Part shown: piece after piece, positions 45,340-56,607 of the stretch | How the letters are laid out: every line of letters begins with the position of its first letter | Position numbering within the stretch: the stretch's first letter is position 1 | From: Alphaproteobacteria bacterium | Lineage (GTDB): Bacteria; Pseudomonadota; Alphaproteobacteria; Rickettsiales; SXRF01 | Reading direction: 5' to 3' | Assembly (NCBI GenBank): GCA_025362975.1 | Contig: JANYES010000013.1 | Location: 1 to 64,000, forward strand | Length of the DNA: 64,000 bases | Program-made: the position numbers and the translations under genes | The notes under the pieces: generated by a model | The model's database searches: none | What the model was told of the DNA's origin: nothing | The model's input: only the letters and a program-made list of their open reading frames with translations

Positions 45340-46212
45340 ATGCCGTCATTAAAAGACCTTAAAAACCGCATCAAAAGCGTTAAATCGACGCAGAAGATCA
45401 CCAAAGCCATGAAGATGGTGGCTGCCGCCAAACTGCGCCGCGCCCGTGAAGCCGCCGAAGCCTCCCGCCCCTACACGGAAGCGATGGAACGCATGCTGAC
45501 CTCACTCGCCGGTGCCGTCCCTGAAGGCTCCGCCGGGCCAAAACTACTATCGGGCACTGGCAAAGATCAGACGCACCTGATCATCGTCGCCACCTCCGAC
45601 CGTGGCTTGTGCGGTGCGTTCAACTCATCCATAGTGCGCGCCACCCGCCGCAAAATCCGTGAATTGCAAACCGCCGGCAAAACCGTAAAACTGTTCTTCG
45701 TCGGCCGCAAAGGCTATGAACAACTCAACACCGAATTCGGCAAGCTCAGCATCGGCAAAATCGAAATCAAATCGCGCCGTCTGAACTACCACGACGCCGA
45801 AGGCGTTGCTGCCGCCGTCACCAAAGCTTTCAACGAAGGCGAATTCGACGTGGCCCACATCGTCTTCAACCAGTTCAAATCCGCCATCAGCCAGACAGTC
45901 ACCTTCCAGCAGCTCATCCCGCTGGCCATTCCGGTGAAAGCCACCACGGAAGCCACCGTGCCCTACGAATATGAGCCGGAAGAAGCCGACATCCTGGCCG
46001 AACTCCTGCCGCGCAACTTAAGCGTCCAGACCTTCCGCGCACTCCTTGAAAATGCCGCCTCCGAACAAGGCGCGCGCATGACTGCGATGGACAACGCCAC
46101 CCGCAACGCTGGCGACATGATCAAGAAGCTGAACCTGAAATACAACCGCACCCGCCAGGCGGCGATCACCAAAGAATTGATCGAAATTATCTCCGGCGCA
46201 GAGGCGGTCTAA
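45340..46212 (+). CDS. atpG: ATP synthase F1 gamma subunit
   Basis: 290 residues forming the rotating central stalk. The N-terminal helix [29 protein letters not shown] and C-terminal helix [39 protein letters not shown] are hallmark blocks. [12 protein letters not shown] is present. The start lies six bases after the lipoprotein gene and the stop abuts the next ATG. Confidence 0.97.
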   Translation: MPSLKDLKNRIKSVKSTQKITKAMKMVAAAKLRRAREAAEASRPYTEAMERMLTSLAGAVPEGSAGPKLLSGTGKDQTHLIIVATSDRGLCGAFNSSIVRATRRKIRELQTAGKTVKLFFVGRKGYEQLNTEFGKLSIGKIEIKSRRLNYHDAEGVAAAVTKAFNEGEFDVAHIVFNQFKSAISQTVTFQQLIPLAIPVKATTEATVPYEYEPEEADILAELLPRNLSVQTFRALLENAASEQGARMTAMDNATRNAGDMIKKLNLKYNRTRQAAITKELIEIISGAEAV

Positions 46213-46782
46213 ATGGGCAAAGCGCGCACACGCAAGGAATGCGTGCTCACGAACGATTTTCTCGATCGTTTTGGCCGTGCGGTTGCCGCTTGCATCGCTG
46301 AAGGTAATGCGAAGGAAGTAAGTAAAGATGACGGCAAACCGATCTACAAAATCGAAGCCGCCGCTTTAGAGCTGGCAATGGATGACAGATTTGCCGGTTA
46401 CAAGCTCGGCGATAAAGTCGCTGACGCTTATGCGAGCAACGACGCCGACAGATTCGATTCCGGCGTCGCATTAACCTACCTGCGCATGCAGGTGCGCGGC
46501 GAGTGCGGCAAGCCGCTGGTGACGGTTAAAGGCGAAGAGCAGGAAGGCACCTTCATGGGCAAGGACTTTTCGAAACTCGGCGCAATCGGCGATACGCTCG
46601 CGCTGGAGCCGAAGGAAGAATTGCGTAAGCCCGACGTGATGGGTGCTTACGTCGAAGAGATCGACACACTGCCAGACGTGCCGCGCACGTACAAGCATGA
46701 AGTCGATTTCGCCATAGTGAATACTGCGGTGCTTGCTGCCATCAAGGCAAAAGCAGCGGAACCGCCGATACAAAGACAGTAA
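46213..46782 (+). CDS. Unknown protein between atpG and atpD
   Basis: 189 residues, soluble, with no signal peptide. It begins MGKARTRKECVLTNDFLDRFGRAVAAC and has moderately acidic mixed alpha/beta character (DVMGAYVEEIDTLPDVPRTYKHEVDFAIV). The ATG directly follows the atpG stop (TAAATG) and atpD starts 24 bases on, so it is part of the operon. Codon use matches its neighbours. I recognise no family. An accessory or assembly role in ATP synthase is speculation from position only. Confidence 0.75.
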   Translation: MGKARTRKECVLTNDFLDRFGRAVAACIAEGNAKEVSKDDGKPIYKIEAAALELAMDDRFAGYKLGDKVADAYASNDADRFDSGVALTYLRMQVRGECGKPLVTVKGEEQEGTFMGKDFSKLGAIGDTLALEPKEELRKPDVMGAYVEEIDTLPDVPRTYKHEVDFAIVNTAVLAAIKAKAAEPPIQRQ

Positions 46783-46797
46783 TTAAAGATTTTTTAG

Positions 46798-48237
<1,440 letters not shown>

Positions 48238-48252
48238 GCACTTAACAAGGAA

Positions 48253-48663
48253 ATGGACATGCAGCTTAATATCATCACCCCGGAAAAAATCCTCTTTTCT
48301 GCTGCCATCCAGATGGTGGTCATTCCCGGTACCGAAGGCGATTTCGGGGTGATGCCCGGCCACATGCCGTTCATTTCGACAATCCGTCCCGGCGTTATCA
48401 CTGTGACGGAAGAAAACGGCGCGGAACGCCAGCTTGCGATTCTCGCGGGCATCGCGGAAGTCGTTCCAAAATCGTGCACCATCCTCGCCGAACTGGCGCT
48501 GGAAGCCGAAGGCATCACCGCCGACCACGTTAAATCGCGCTTCGAAATTGCCCAAAACAAGCTGGAACAATCCGAAGACGAAAAAGCACAGATAGAAGCC
48601 GAAAAGCACATGGCGTTCGCCGAGGCGCTCAAATTTCTGTTGGGCGAGCCGCTCTTCGAATAA
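48253..48663 (+). CDS. atpC: ATP synthase F1 epsilon subunit
   Basis: 136 residues with the N-terminal beta sandwich (LNIITPEKILFSAAIQMVVIPGTEGDFGVMPGHMPFIS) and the C-terminal two-helix domain (AQNKLEQSEDEKAQIEAEKHMAFAEAL). It couples the central stalk and can inhibit ATP hydrolysis. It is the last gene of the operon and is followed by a terminator. Confidence 0.95.
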   Translation: MDMQLNIITPEKILFSAAIQMVVIPGTEGDFGVMPGHMPFISTIRPGVITVTEENGAERQLAILAGIAEVVPKSCTILAELALEAEGITADHVKSRFEIAQNKLEQSEDEKAQIEAEKHMAFAEALKFLLGEPLFE

Positions 48664-48708
48664 CGAAGACTCGTTCGCGCCACGGCCAGAATAAAAAATT
48701 CCCATATA

Positions 48709-48738
48709 AATAGCCCCGGATTTCCGGGGCTATTTTAT
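48709..48738 (+). terminator. Rho-independent terminator of the atp operon
   Basis: AAATAGCCCCGG-ATTT-CCGGGGCTATTTT is a near-perfect hairpin about 45 bases after the atpC stop, with a T-rich tail. The symmetric A/T ends mean it could also work in the other direction. Confidence 0.9.
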
Positions 48739-48836
48739 TTACAGGCCCGATGGCACACGCTATCAGGACCAACGATGATTAACGTGGCACAGCAATTGCT
48801 CTTATCTTCGGAAGCATTCACCAACGGATATCGCAC

Positions 48837-49322
48837 ATGGCCATTATTACCCCGAATTCCCCGTTAAAAATCACCGTCCATCCTCAGGATTCACAGTCCA
48901 GCGCGCAGGCCATCGCCGCGGCCGACGCCAACCCCACCGACAGCAAAAGCTTCTGGAGCAGCGACGGCCCCTCCTTCAAGGACGTGCTCGACACCATCAA
49001 CCCGCTCCAGCATATCCCGATTATTTCAAACATCTATCAGGCCCTGACCGGCGACACCCAGTCGACCGGTTCGAAACTCGCCGGCAGCGCCCTGTTTGGC
49101 GGCCCGATTGGTTTTTTTGCATCCGTATTTGATTCCGTCATCCAAAGTGGCACCGGGGCGAGCATCGGCAGCAACGTCATCGCCGCCGTCAAAGGCGACA
49201 CCGTACCGGCCATGCATACCAACGTTCCCAATAATTTTGCCGACGGCACTCCCACCTTCCAAAGCCCTAACCAGCGGGCTTCTTATAACGCGTATGTCCG
49301 CACCAGCCAGCTGACGGCTTAA
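48837..49322 (+). CDS. Conserved protein of unknown function, 161 residues
   Basis: A hydrophilic N-terminus is followed by a recognisable core FKDVLDTINPLQHIPIISNIYQALTGD and a Gly-rich hydrophobic stretch KLAGSALFGGPIGFFASVFDSVI. From memory this core resembles small uncharacterised alphaproteobacterial proteins. It has no signal peptide. It overlaps the end of the convergent yggS gene by four bases. The function is unknown. Confidence 0.7.
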   Translation: MAIITPNSPLKITVHPQDSQSSAQAIAAADANPTDSKSFWSSDGPSFKDVLDTINPLQHIPIISNIYQALTGDTQSTGSKLAGSALFGGPIGFFASVFDSVIQSGTGASIGSNVIAAVKGDTVPAMHTNVPNNFADGTPTFQSPNQRASYNAYVRTSQLTA

Positions 49323-49990
49323 GCTTTCCGGGAATCTTCCCCGAACAGCACCCGGCCAAGCCGCACACAGCTCGACCCCATCCGCACGCCGGTCAGATAA
49401 TCGTCGCTCATCCCCATGCTGAGTTCGCTTAAGCCATTACGAAGGGCGATCTCCCTAAGTAACGCAAAATACGGCCCCGGCGGATGTTCAACCGGCGGCA
49501 CGCACATCAGCCCCGTTACGTTAAGTCCGAGCTTTTGGGTCATTGCGATCAACTCGTCGGCCTCCTCGGGCATCACCCCGGATTTTTGCGGCTCCTTGCC
49601 GATATTTACCTGAATCATGAAACGCCTCTCCTTCGGGGGCAGCTTCGCAATTTCCGATGCGAGTGCCTCAGCCAGCTTCGCCCGGTCGATGGTCTCGATT
49701 ACGTCGAACAGCTCCAGCGCCTGCTTGGCTTTATTCGTTTGCAATGGCCCGATCAGGTGTAACTCCACCTTTGGATACACTTTTAATATCTGCGGCCACT
49801 TCTCTTCCGCTTCCTGTACGCGGTTTTCGCCGAACACAGTTACGCCGCACGCAATTGCCGCACGGATCGCCTCTTCGCCCTGGCCTTTGCTGGCGGCCAG
49901 CAGCGTGACCGCCGGGCTTGCTAACTGGCTGTTATTTCGTATGTTTTCAATTTCCTTTTGAATTTTACAAACAGTCTCGTTCTCGATCAT
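49319..49990 (-). CDS. yggS: YggS-family pyridoxal phosphate homeostasis protein
   Basis: About 223 residues, a single-domain fold-type III PLP-binding barrel. The PLP Lys lies in LLAASKGQG, followed by GENRVQEAEEKWP and LHLIGPLQTNKAKQAL. The C-terminal phosphate-binding block is ELSMGMSDDYLTGVRMGSSCVRLGRVLFG. Family members buffer PLP and have no known catalytic reaction. ATG 49990 is chosen over the track start at TTG 50014. Confidence 0.92.
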   Translation of the reverse strand: MIENETVCKIQKEIENIRNNSQLASPAVTLLAASKGQGEEAIRAAIACGVTVFGENRVQEAEEKWPQILKVYPKVELHLIGPLQTNKAKQALELFDVIETIDRAKLAEALASEIAKLPPKERRFMIQVNIGKEPQKSGVMPEEADELIAMTQKLGLNVTGLMCVPPVEHPPGPYFALLREIALRNGLSELSMGMSDDYLTGVRMGSSCVRLGRVLFGEDSRKA

Positions 49991-50246
49991 GGCAAAGCCT
50001 GCTTTCGTAAACAAATCATTAATTTAGCGGCTCCCAAACACCCCAAATGTTGCCATATTGCAACAGACAGGGTGAAAAGCTCCAGTTTTACCGGCTTATC
50101 TGCCGTTACGGCTTGCAAGGCCAATTCGTTTGCTCAATAACTATCCCAGGTAAATGCCCAAGGTAATACATGAGTACTTTACTTTGTGTAACCTAGTGTA
50201 TGTTTCTAGTCACAGATATTTTAAAACTCTAAAGGGAAGAAATAGT

Positions 50247-51554
50247 ATGAAAAAAATTCTCCTCGGTACAACCACCCTCATCGGTGCTGCTACCCTGTTT
50301 GCAGGCGCAGCATTCGCTGAGACGCCGAAAGTTACGGTTGGCGGTTACGCTAACTTTGAAGCTGGTTACATGGATGATGATATCCGCGGCGCCAGCTCTG
50401 CTGGTCACACCCCCACACTCGGCACTGCAGCGCGTCAGCGTCCGCAGGCTTTCCGTTCCGACACTCAGGTAGACGTCAAGATCGACGGCAAAAATGACGC
50501 TGGTCTTGGCTACGGTGGCGAAATCGACCTCCTCGCTGACACCTCGGCTGACGTTCAGAACCGCGGCGTAAACTCCTCCAAAACCTTCATCTACACTGAT
50601 GGCGGTTGGGGTCGTTTCGAACTCGGCTCCAATGTTGGCGCTGACGGCACCATGAAAGTTGACGCTGGCACGATCGCTCGCGCAACCGGTGGCATCAACG
50701 GCGACTGGACCTATTTCGGCAACGCTTCGAGCCAGTTCCTCGCTATGTCCTCGCTTCCGCTCGCTTACGGCTACATCGGTGGCGAAGCTGCCAACGTAAC
50801 TGGCGCAGCTTCGGCAAATAACCTGACCGGCGACCATTCGGAAGAAAACATCAGCAAAGTAACCTACTACACCCCACGCTTCTATGGCGTTCAGGTTGGC
50901 GTAAGCTACCTTCCAGATGAAACCAACCGTGGCCAGGGCCGTGGCTCGTTCGTAGGCGTCGTCCCGAACCCATCTGGTCCGGACCGCACCAACCGGCATG
51001 CTGGCCTCGCCCAGAACATCTGGACCGGTGGTGTTAACTATGACAACAAGTTCGGTGACTTCGGCTTTACCGCTGCAGCTACTGGTGAATGGGGCAATGC
51101 TGAAGTTCAGACCCCAGGCGTCAAGTACGAAAACCTCGCTGCTTGGAACGCAGGCGCGAAGTTGACCTACATGGGCTGGAGCTTTGCTGGTTCGTACGGC
51201 GATTGGGGTAACTCCAACTCCGTTTCGACCGCACAGTCGAAAGACACCTGGTACTGGGACGTGGGCGTAGCTTACGAATACGGTCCATTCGGTGCTTCGG
51301 TTACCTACCTCAACTCACAGTTTGATTGCGGTAAACTTGCTTCTGTGCTCGGCTCAACCGGCAACTGCGGTACTGCAGGCGCGGGCTCGACCGGCAAGAA
51401 CAAGTTCTACAGCGTTTCCGGTGGTGTTGACTACAAACTCGCTCCGGGCCTGACCCCGTATGCTGAGTTCACCTACTACGATCAGAACGCCGCTGTTAGC
51501 GTCAATGACAACAAAGGTTATGTTGGCATCGTCGGTACCCAGCTGAACTTCTAA
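50247..51554 (+). CDS. Outer-membrane porin (Gram-negative Porin_4 type)
   Basis: 435 residues. Signal peptide MKKILLGTTTLIGAATLFAGAAFA, then a repeated amphipathic beta pattern with many aromatic-ended strands (VTVGGYANFEAGYMDDD, DGGWGRFELGSNVGAD, SWSFAG-like strands such as MGWSFAGSYGDWG). The C-terminal Phe (GIVGTQLNF) is the outer-membrane insertion signal. It probably forms a trimeric 16-strand diffusion channel. The track start is 31 codons early; AAGGGA before ATG 50247 fixes the start. Strong C-ending codon bias and a strong terminator suggest high expression. Confidence 0.9.
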   Translation: MKKILLGTTTLIGAATLFAGAAFAETPKVTVGGYANFEAGYMDDDIRGASSAGHTPTLGTAARQRPQAFRSDTQVDVKIDGKNDAGLGYGGEIDLLADTSADVQNRGVNSSKTFIYTDGGWGRFELGSNVGADGTMKVDAGTIARATGGINGDWTYFGNASSQFLAMSSLPLAYGYIGGEAANVTGAASANNLTGDHSEENISKVTYYTPRFYGVQVGVSYLPDETNRGQGRGSFVGVVPNPSGPDRTNRHAGLAQNIWTGGVNYDNKFGDFGFTAAATGEWGNAEVQTPGVKYENLAAWNAGAKLTYMGWSFAGSYGDWGNSNSVSTAQSKDTWYWDVGVAYEYGPFGASVTYLNSQFDCGKLASVLGSTGNCGTAGAGSTGKNKFYSVSGGVDYKLAPGLTPYAEFTYYDQNAAVSVNDNKGYVGIVGTQLNF

Positions 51555-51578
51555 TCTTACTAAGTTCGCTAAAAGAAA

Positions 51579-51607
51579 GGGCGGTGCTTCGGCATCGCCC
51601 TTTTTTA
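51579..51607 (+). terminator. Rho-independent terminator of the porin gene
   Basis: GGGCGGTGC-TTCG-GCATCGCCC (with a G-U pair) followed by TTTTTT, about 25 bases after the porin stop. TTCG is a stable tetraloop. Confidence 0.92.
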
Positions 51608-51673
51608 TTGTCTACGCTATGGGAATTATATATAGATTGTCCTCCTCAAAACTTTTAAAGGAACGATTGTCCC

Positions 51674-52198
51674 ATGCGTAAGTTACTCCTGCTCTGCTCC
51701 GCCGCACTGCTCCTGGTTTCCGGCTGCTCCTCCGATGAAAAAGACGTGCAGCAGGTGGACAATGAAAACGCTCCTAAATCGCAAATCGAAACGCGCAAGG
51801 TCCGCAACGGTAAAATCACCGGCGAAGATGGCATCACCATCGTCGGTCATGGCAAAAAAGACGAAGGTGGCGGCGCGCTGGGCGTCAATTCCTACCTGTG
51901 GCGCGCCACGCTCGACACGTTGTCCTTCATGCCGCTCGTCTCCGCCGATCCGTTCGGCGGCGTCATCATCACCGACTGGTACGAAGACCCGAAAACCCCG
52001 GGCGAACGTTTCAAAGTCAACGCCCTCATCCTCGACAAATCCTTACGCGCCGACGGCGTAAAACTCACCGTCTTCAAACAGACGATGGAACACGGCATGT
52101 GGCGCGACCAGAAAGCCTCGACCAGAATTGAGCAGCAGCTGGAAGACACCATCCTGACCCGCGCCCGCCAGTTGCGTGTCGCACAGGGAACCAAATAA
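51674..52198 (+). CDS. DUF3576 family lipoprotein
   Basis: 174 residues. Lipoprotein signal with lipobox LVSGC near residue 18. The mature part carries the DUF3576 pattern GGGALGVNSYLWRATLDTLSFMPLVSADPFGGVIITDWY and later RARQLRV. It is found just upstream of leuS in many alphaproteobacteria, as here (nine bases before leuS). The role is unknown and probably concerns the envelope. Confidence 0.88.
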   Translation: MRKLLLLCSAALLLVSGCSSDEKDVQQVDNENAPKSQIETRKVRNGKITGEDGITIVGHGKKDEGGGALGVNSYLWRATLDTLSFMPLVSADPFGGVIITDWYEDPKTPGERFKVNALILDKSLRADGVKLTVFKQTMEHGMWRDQKASTRIEQQLEDTILTRARQLRVAQGTK

Positions 52199-52207
52199 GT
52201 ACAAACC

Positions 52208-54769
52208 ATGACCACCGAAGCACAGCTGCCGCGCTATAACGTCCGCGAAACGGAAGCGCGCCTCCAGGCCGATTGGGATAAAAATAAAACCTTCGCCGCT
52301 ACTGAAGAGCCCGGCAAGCCCAAATACTACGTGCTGGAAATGTTCCCGTACCCGTCGGGCAACATCCACATGGGCCATGTGCGCAATTACACGCTCGGGG
52401 ACGTCATAGCCCGCACGCGACGCATGCAAGGCTTTAACGTGCTCCATCCGATGGGTTGGGACGCCTTCGGACTCCCGGCCGAAAACGCCGCCATCCAGAA
52501 CAATTCCCATCCCGGCGACTGGACGCTCGCCAACATCGAAACGATGCGCGAGCAATTAAAGCTCATCGGCTTGTCCTACGACTGGAGCCGCGAAATCGCC
52601 ACGTGCTTACCCGAATACTACAAGCACGAACAATATTTCTTCCTGCAATTCTTAAAGCACGGCCTCGCCTACCGCAAAGAAGCCGAAGTCAACTGGGACC
52701 CGGTCGATAACACGGTTCTTGCCAACGAACAGGTGATCGAAGGTCGCGGCTGGCGCTCGGGCGCGCTCGTCGAACGCCGCAAGCTCTCCCAGTGGTTCTT
52801 AAAAATTTCCGATTTCGCCGAAGACCTCCTCGCTGGCCTAGACGAACTCAAAGCATGGCCCGACAAAGTCCGCCTCATGCAGGAAAAATGGATCGGCAAA
52901 TCTTACGGTGCCACGCTCAACCTCACCATCAAAGGCCGCGCCGAAAAACTCGATATCTACACGACGCGCCCCGACACGATTTTCGGCATGAGTTTTTGTG
53001 CGTTATCCCCCGGCCATCCGCTGACGGCTGAACTCTCCCAAACCAATCCCAAACTTGTCGAGTTCATCGCCGATTGCCAACGCACCGGCACCTCCGAAGA
53101 AGCCATCGAAAAAGCCGAAAAGAAAGGCTTCGACACCGGCCTCAAAATCATCCACCCGTTCACCAACCATGAAGTCGCCCTTTACGTCGCCAATTTCGTC
53201 TTGATGGATTACGGCACCGGCGCCATCTTCGGCTGCCCCGCCCACGACCAGCGCGATTTCGATTTCGCTAAAAAATACAGTTTGCCTATCCTCCCCGTCG
53301 TCGCCCCTAAAGGCGAAACCACGGTCGATATCTCCAAAGAGCCATTCACCGACGATGGGGTGCTCATCAATTCCGAGTTCTTAAACACCCTGACCGTCCC
53401 CGAAGCCAAGCAGCAAATTGTCGTCGAGATGGAAAAAAAAGGCGTCGCCACCCCCAAGATCAATTACCGCCTCCGCGACTGGGGCGTGTCCCGCCAGCGC
53501 TACTGGGGTTGCCCCATCCCGATCATCTATTGCGACGCTTGCGGCGCCGTCCCGGTCCCTGAGCAAGACCTCCCCGTCGCATTACCGAAGGATATCAGCT
53601 TCGATAAGCCCGGAAACCCCCTCGACCACCACCCAACGTGGAAACACGTCTCCTGCCCCCATTGCAAAGCCAAAGCGCGCCGGGAAACCGATACATTCGA
53701 CACTTTCTTCGAATCCAGCTGGTATTTCGCCCGCTATACCTCCCCCCACGCAAGCATCCCCTTCGACCCCAAAGCCCTCCAATACTGGATGCCCAAAGGC
53801 CAGACCGTCGATTGCTATATCGGCGGCATCGAACACGCCGTGCTTCACCTGCTCTACTCCCGCTTCTTCTCCCGGGCCCTCAACAAATGCGGCCTCGTCG
53901 ATTTCACCGAACCGTTCGTCCGTCTGGAAACGCAGGGCATGATCTGCCACGAAACTTACAAGGATGCAGACGGTAAATGGCTCTCCCCCGATGACATCGC
54001 CGCCAGCGAAGACGGCACGTTCACCGAAATCAAAACTGGCGAGCCGGTCACCGTCGGCCGCTCCGAAAAAATGAGCAAGTCAAAAAAGAACACCGTTGAC
54101 CCGCGCGCCATGATCGAAACCTACGGCGCCGACGCAGCGCGCCTGTTCATGCTTTCCGACTCCCCGCCCGAGCGCGACCTCGAATGGACCGACGCAGGCA
54201 TCGAAGGCGCGTGGCGTTATTTGAACCGCTTGTGGAAACTCGTGCTCACCAACCACGGTAAGGAAAAAACCCTCGCTGACGACGACGCCAAAGCCCTCGT
54301 GCTCAAAAAAATTACCCACAAAACCATCGCCGCCGTCACCGACGACATCGAGCGTTTCCATTTCAACAAAGCCATCGCCCGCATCCGCGAACTCACCAAT
54401 CTGATGGAATCCACCAGCGAGTATTCCACCGCATTCGTCGAAGCCATCGACGCGGCTTTGCAACTGATCAACCCGTTCCTGCCCCATATCAGCGAAGAAC
54501 TCTGGGCCCGCACGGGACACACCGACACACTCGCCAACCACCCGTGGCCGAAGGCCGACGCCTCGCTGCTCGTCGACGACAGCGTCAAGATCGCCGTGCA
54601 GGTCAACGGCAAGCTGCGCGCCACCATCGAGCTGCCCAAAGATATCGACCGCAAGCTCGCCGAAGAAAAAGTATTAGAGTTGCAGACGGTACGCGAAGCG
54701 CTTAAAGATAAAACCATCGACAAGGTCATCGTCGTGCCCAACAGGATCGTGAATGTCGTTGCAAAATAA
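52208..54769 (+). CDS. leuS: Leucyl-tRNA synthetase
   Basis: 853 residues, class I. HIGH motif as PYPSGNIHMGHVRNYTLGD, CP1 editing domain in the middle (YTTRPDTIFGMSFC, GAIFGCPAHDQRD), and KMSKS as EKMSKSKKNTVDP. The C-terminal anticodon and tail domains end DKVIVVPNRIVNVVAK. Its 3' end overlaps lptE by 17 bases. Confidence 0.98.
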   Translation: MTTEAQLPRYNVRETEARLQADWDKNKTFAATEEPGKPKYYVLEMFPYPSGNIHMGHVRNYTLGDVIARTRRMQGFNVLHPMGWDAFGLPAENAAIQNNSHPGDWTLANIETMREQLKLIGLSYDWSREIATCLPEYYKHEQYFFLQFLKHGLAYRKEAEVNWDPVDNTVLANEQVIEGRGWRSGALVERRKLSQWFLKISDFAEDLLAGLDELKAWPDKVRLMQEKWIGKSYGATLNLTIKGRAEKLDIYTTRPDTIFGMSFCALSPGHPLTAELSQTNPKLVEFIADCQRTGTSEEAIEKAEKKGFDTGLKIIHPFTNHEVALYVANFVLMDYGTGAIFGCPAHDQRDFDFAKKYSLPILPVVAPKGETTVDISKEPFTDDGVLINSEFLNTLTVPEAKQQIVVEMEKKGVATPKINYRLRDWGVSRQRYWGCPIPIIYCDACGAVPVPEQDLPVALPKDISFDKPGNPLDHHPTWKHVSCPHCKAKARRETDTFDTFFESSWYFARYTSPHASIPFDPKALQYWMPKGQTVDCYIGGIEHAVLHLLYSRFFSRALNKCGLVDFTEPFVRLETQGMICHETYKDADGKWLSPDDIAASEDGTFTEIKTGEPVTVGRSEKMSKSKKNTVDPRAMIETYGADAARLFMLSDSPPERDLEWTDAGIEGAWRYLNRLWKLVLTNHGKEKTLADDDAKALVLKKITHKTIAAVTDDIERFHFNKAIARIRELTNLMESTSEYSTAFVEAIDAALQLINPFLPHISEELWARTGHTDTLANHPWPKADASLLVDDSVKIAVQVNGKLRATIELPKDIDRKLAEEKVLELQTVREALKDKTIDKVIVVPNRIVNVVAK

Positions 54770-55379
54770 GAAATCGTTCCGCATCCTACTGGCAGCCCTT
54801 GCCCCCCTGCTCCTTGCTGGCTGCGGATTCCAGCCGCTTTATGCGCAGAAGCCCGCAGGCGATGTGTCGAAGATTTTCGCCGGTGTTAAAATCGATTCCA
54901 TCCCGGGCCGCGATGGCCAGCAGATGAAAGCCGCCCTGGAAGACAAGCTAAATCCCGGCGGCGCAATACCGACCAATCCGGCCTACCGTTTAAGCGTCAC
55001 GCTTAAAACCTCGGTCGTGCCCATCGGCGTCGCCCGCGACGGCACCATTTCGCGTTACAACGCCTACCTCACATCGCATTACACGCTCTACCGCAACGCC
55101 GACAGCAAAGCCATCACCGCAGGCGATTTGTCCTACGTCAACAGCTACAACAACCTCACCAACGAATACTATTCCACCTACGTCTCAGAGCAGGACGCAT
55201 ACAAGCGCAACATCGTCGAAATGGCTGAGCTGTACCGCGACCGCCTGACCGCCTATCTCGACGCCGGCGCCCCCGACGAAAACCCGAAAGTCACCACCGA
55301 TACGCACGGCCCCGTCCCCTACACCCCGACGCTCTTCAACGAACTTCCCGGCATCACCACCACCAACCATCCGCGCTGA
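54753..55379 (+). CDS. lptE: LPS-assembly lipoprotein LptE
   Basis: 208 residues. Signal peptide with lipobox LLAGC, then GFQPLYAQ, the typical opening of alphaproteobacterial LptE. LptE plugs the LptD barrel and helps insert LPS in the outer leaflet. The remainder is a beta/alpha sandwich with TSHYTLYRNADSKAI. It overlaps leuS and is one base from holA, an arrangement widely conserved in the class. The primary sequence is divergent, so context carries part of the call. Confidence 0.88.
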   Translation: MSLQNKKSFRILLAALAPLLLAGCGFQPLYAQKPAGDVSKIFAGVKIDSIPGRDGQQMKAALEDKLNPGGAIPTNPAYRLSVTLKTSVVPIGVARDGTISRYNAYLTSHYTLYRNADSKAITAGDLSYVNSYNNLTNEYYSTYVSEQDAYKRNIVEMAELYRDRLTAYLDAGAPDENPKVTTDTHGPVPYTPTLFNELPGITTTNHPR

Positions 55380-55380
55380 T

Positions 55381-56394
55381 ATGAAAATCGCGGCCAAAAT
55401 AGTTGAAGCCTACATTAAAAAACCCGACGCGGACCATCGCGCCGTGCTTCTGTATGGCCCGGATTCCGGGCTTGTGCGCGAACGCTCGAAAAAAATTGCA
55501 GCGGCCTTTTTAGATAATAATAAAGACCCGTTCGCCCTGTCGGAAATCACCGAATCGCGCATCCTCGAAGACAACGCCTTACTGGCCGACGAACTCTCCG
55601 CCATTTCCATGATGGCGCCTAAGCGCGTGGTAATGATTCGCGTCAGCGGAGACAAGCTTTCGCGCGTTATCGAAGAGGCAAGTTCATGCTTCAATAAAGA
55701 CGTGCTCCTCATCATCAGCGCCGACGAGCTTTCCACCCGCTCCGCCATCCGCGTCTGGTTTGAAAAAATCACTAATGGCGCCGCCATCGCCTGCTACCGT
55801 GACGACATCCGCGACGTACAGGACGTGATCCGCAAAACCCTCGACGCCGCCGGTGTGCGCGCCGACCGCGACAGCATCGAATATCTCTCACAGCAACTCG
55901 GCAACGACCGCTACGTGACCTATCACGAACTCGAAAAGCTCATCACCTACGCCGGAGAACGCAAAAGCATCGAGCTGAAAGATGTGCAAGCACTGGTCGA
56001 TTACAACCGCGAAATCAGCTTTGACGACCTTGTAAACGCCGTTGCCGACCGCAACCTTCCCCAGCTCGAAAAAACCCTCACCATCATGCTGCGCGAAGGC
56101 ACCGCCCCGGTGGCGTATCTGCGCGCCCTACAGCGTTATTTCAACCGCCTCTATTCCATCCGCGCGCAGATGGCCAACGGCGCCAGCGCCGATCAGGTGA
56201 TTTCCAATTTGCGCCCCCCGGTGTTTTTTAAACAGGTGCCCATCCTCACCCGCCACGTACAAAGCTGGACTGCACCGAACATCACAAAAGCCCTGAAAAT
56301 GCTGGTCAACGCCGAGCTGGCGTGTAAAATCTCCGACCTTCCGATCGTCCCCGGCAGCAGCCGTTTTTTATTACAGATTACGCAGATTCGCTGA
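55381..56394 (+). CDS. holA: DNA polymerase III delta subunit
   Basis: 337 residues, the clamp-loader subunit that opens the sliding clamp. The N-terminal ATPase-like fold has VLLYGPDSGLVRERSKKIAAAF; as in the family, the P-loop is degenerate. Further blocks are ALLADELSAISMMAPKRVVMIRV, LSQQLGNDRYVTYHELEKLITYAG and, near the C-terminus, AYLRALQRYFNRLYSIRAQM. It is the last gene of the leuS-lptE-holA unit. Confidence 0.92.
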   Translation: MKIAAKIVEAYIKKPDADHRAVLLYGPDSGLVRERSKKIAAAFLDNNKDPFALSEITESRILEDNALLADELSAISMMAPKRVVMIRVSGDKLSRVIEEASSCFNKDVLLIISADELSTRSAIRVWFEKITNGAAIACYRDDIRDVQDVIRKTLDAAGVRADRDSIEYLSQQLGNDRYVTYHELEKLITYAGERKSIELKDVQALVDYNREISFDDLVNAVADRNLPQLEKTLTIMLREGTAPVAYLRALQRYFNRLYSIRAQMANGASADQVISNLRPPVFFKQVPILTRHVQSWTAPNITKALKMLVNAELACKISDLPIVPGSSRFLLQITQIR

Positions 56395-56607
56395 TCAGCG
56401 CGACGCGGCTTTAGAATAAAACAAAGTTCGCTTCAGCTCTTTCCGGTGTCAAGTAATACGCACCCAGACGATCCAACTACTTTCGCGTAGTATTGCTCAA
56501 CGGTGTAACATTCTTATAATGTCTCTAGCTCGGCAAGTGTAGGCTTCATGAGAAATGTAGTGGGCTTCACCGCAGGCGAACTACCGATCATCAGGCAGCG
56601 ACCGATA

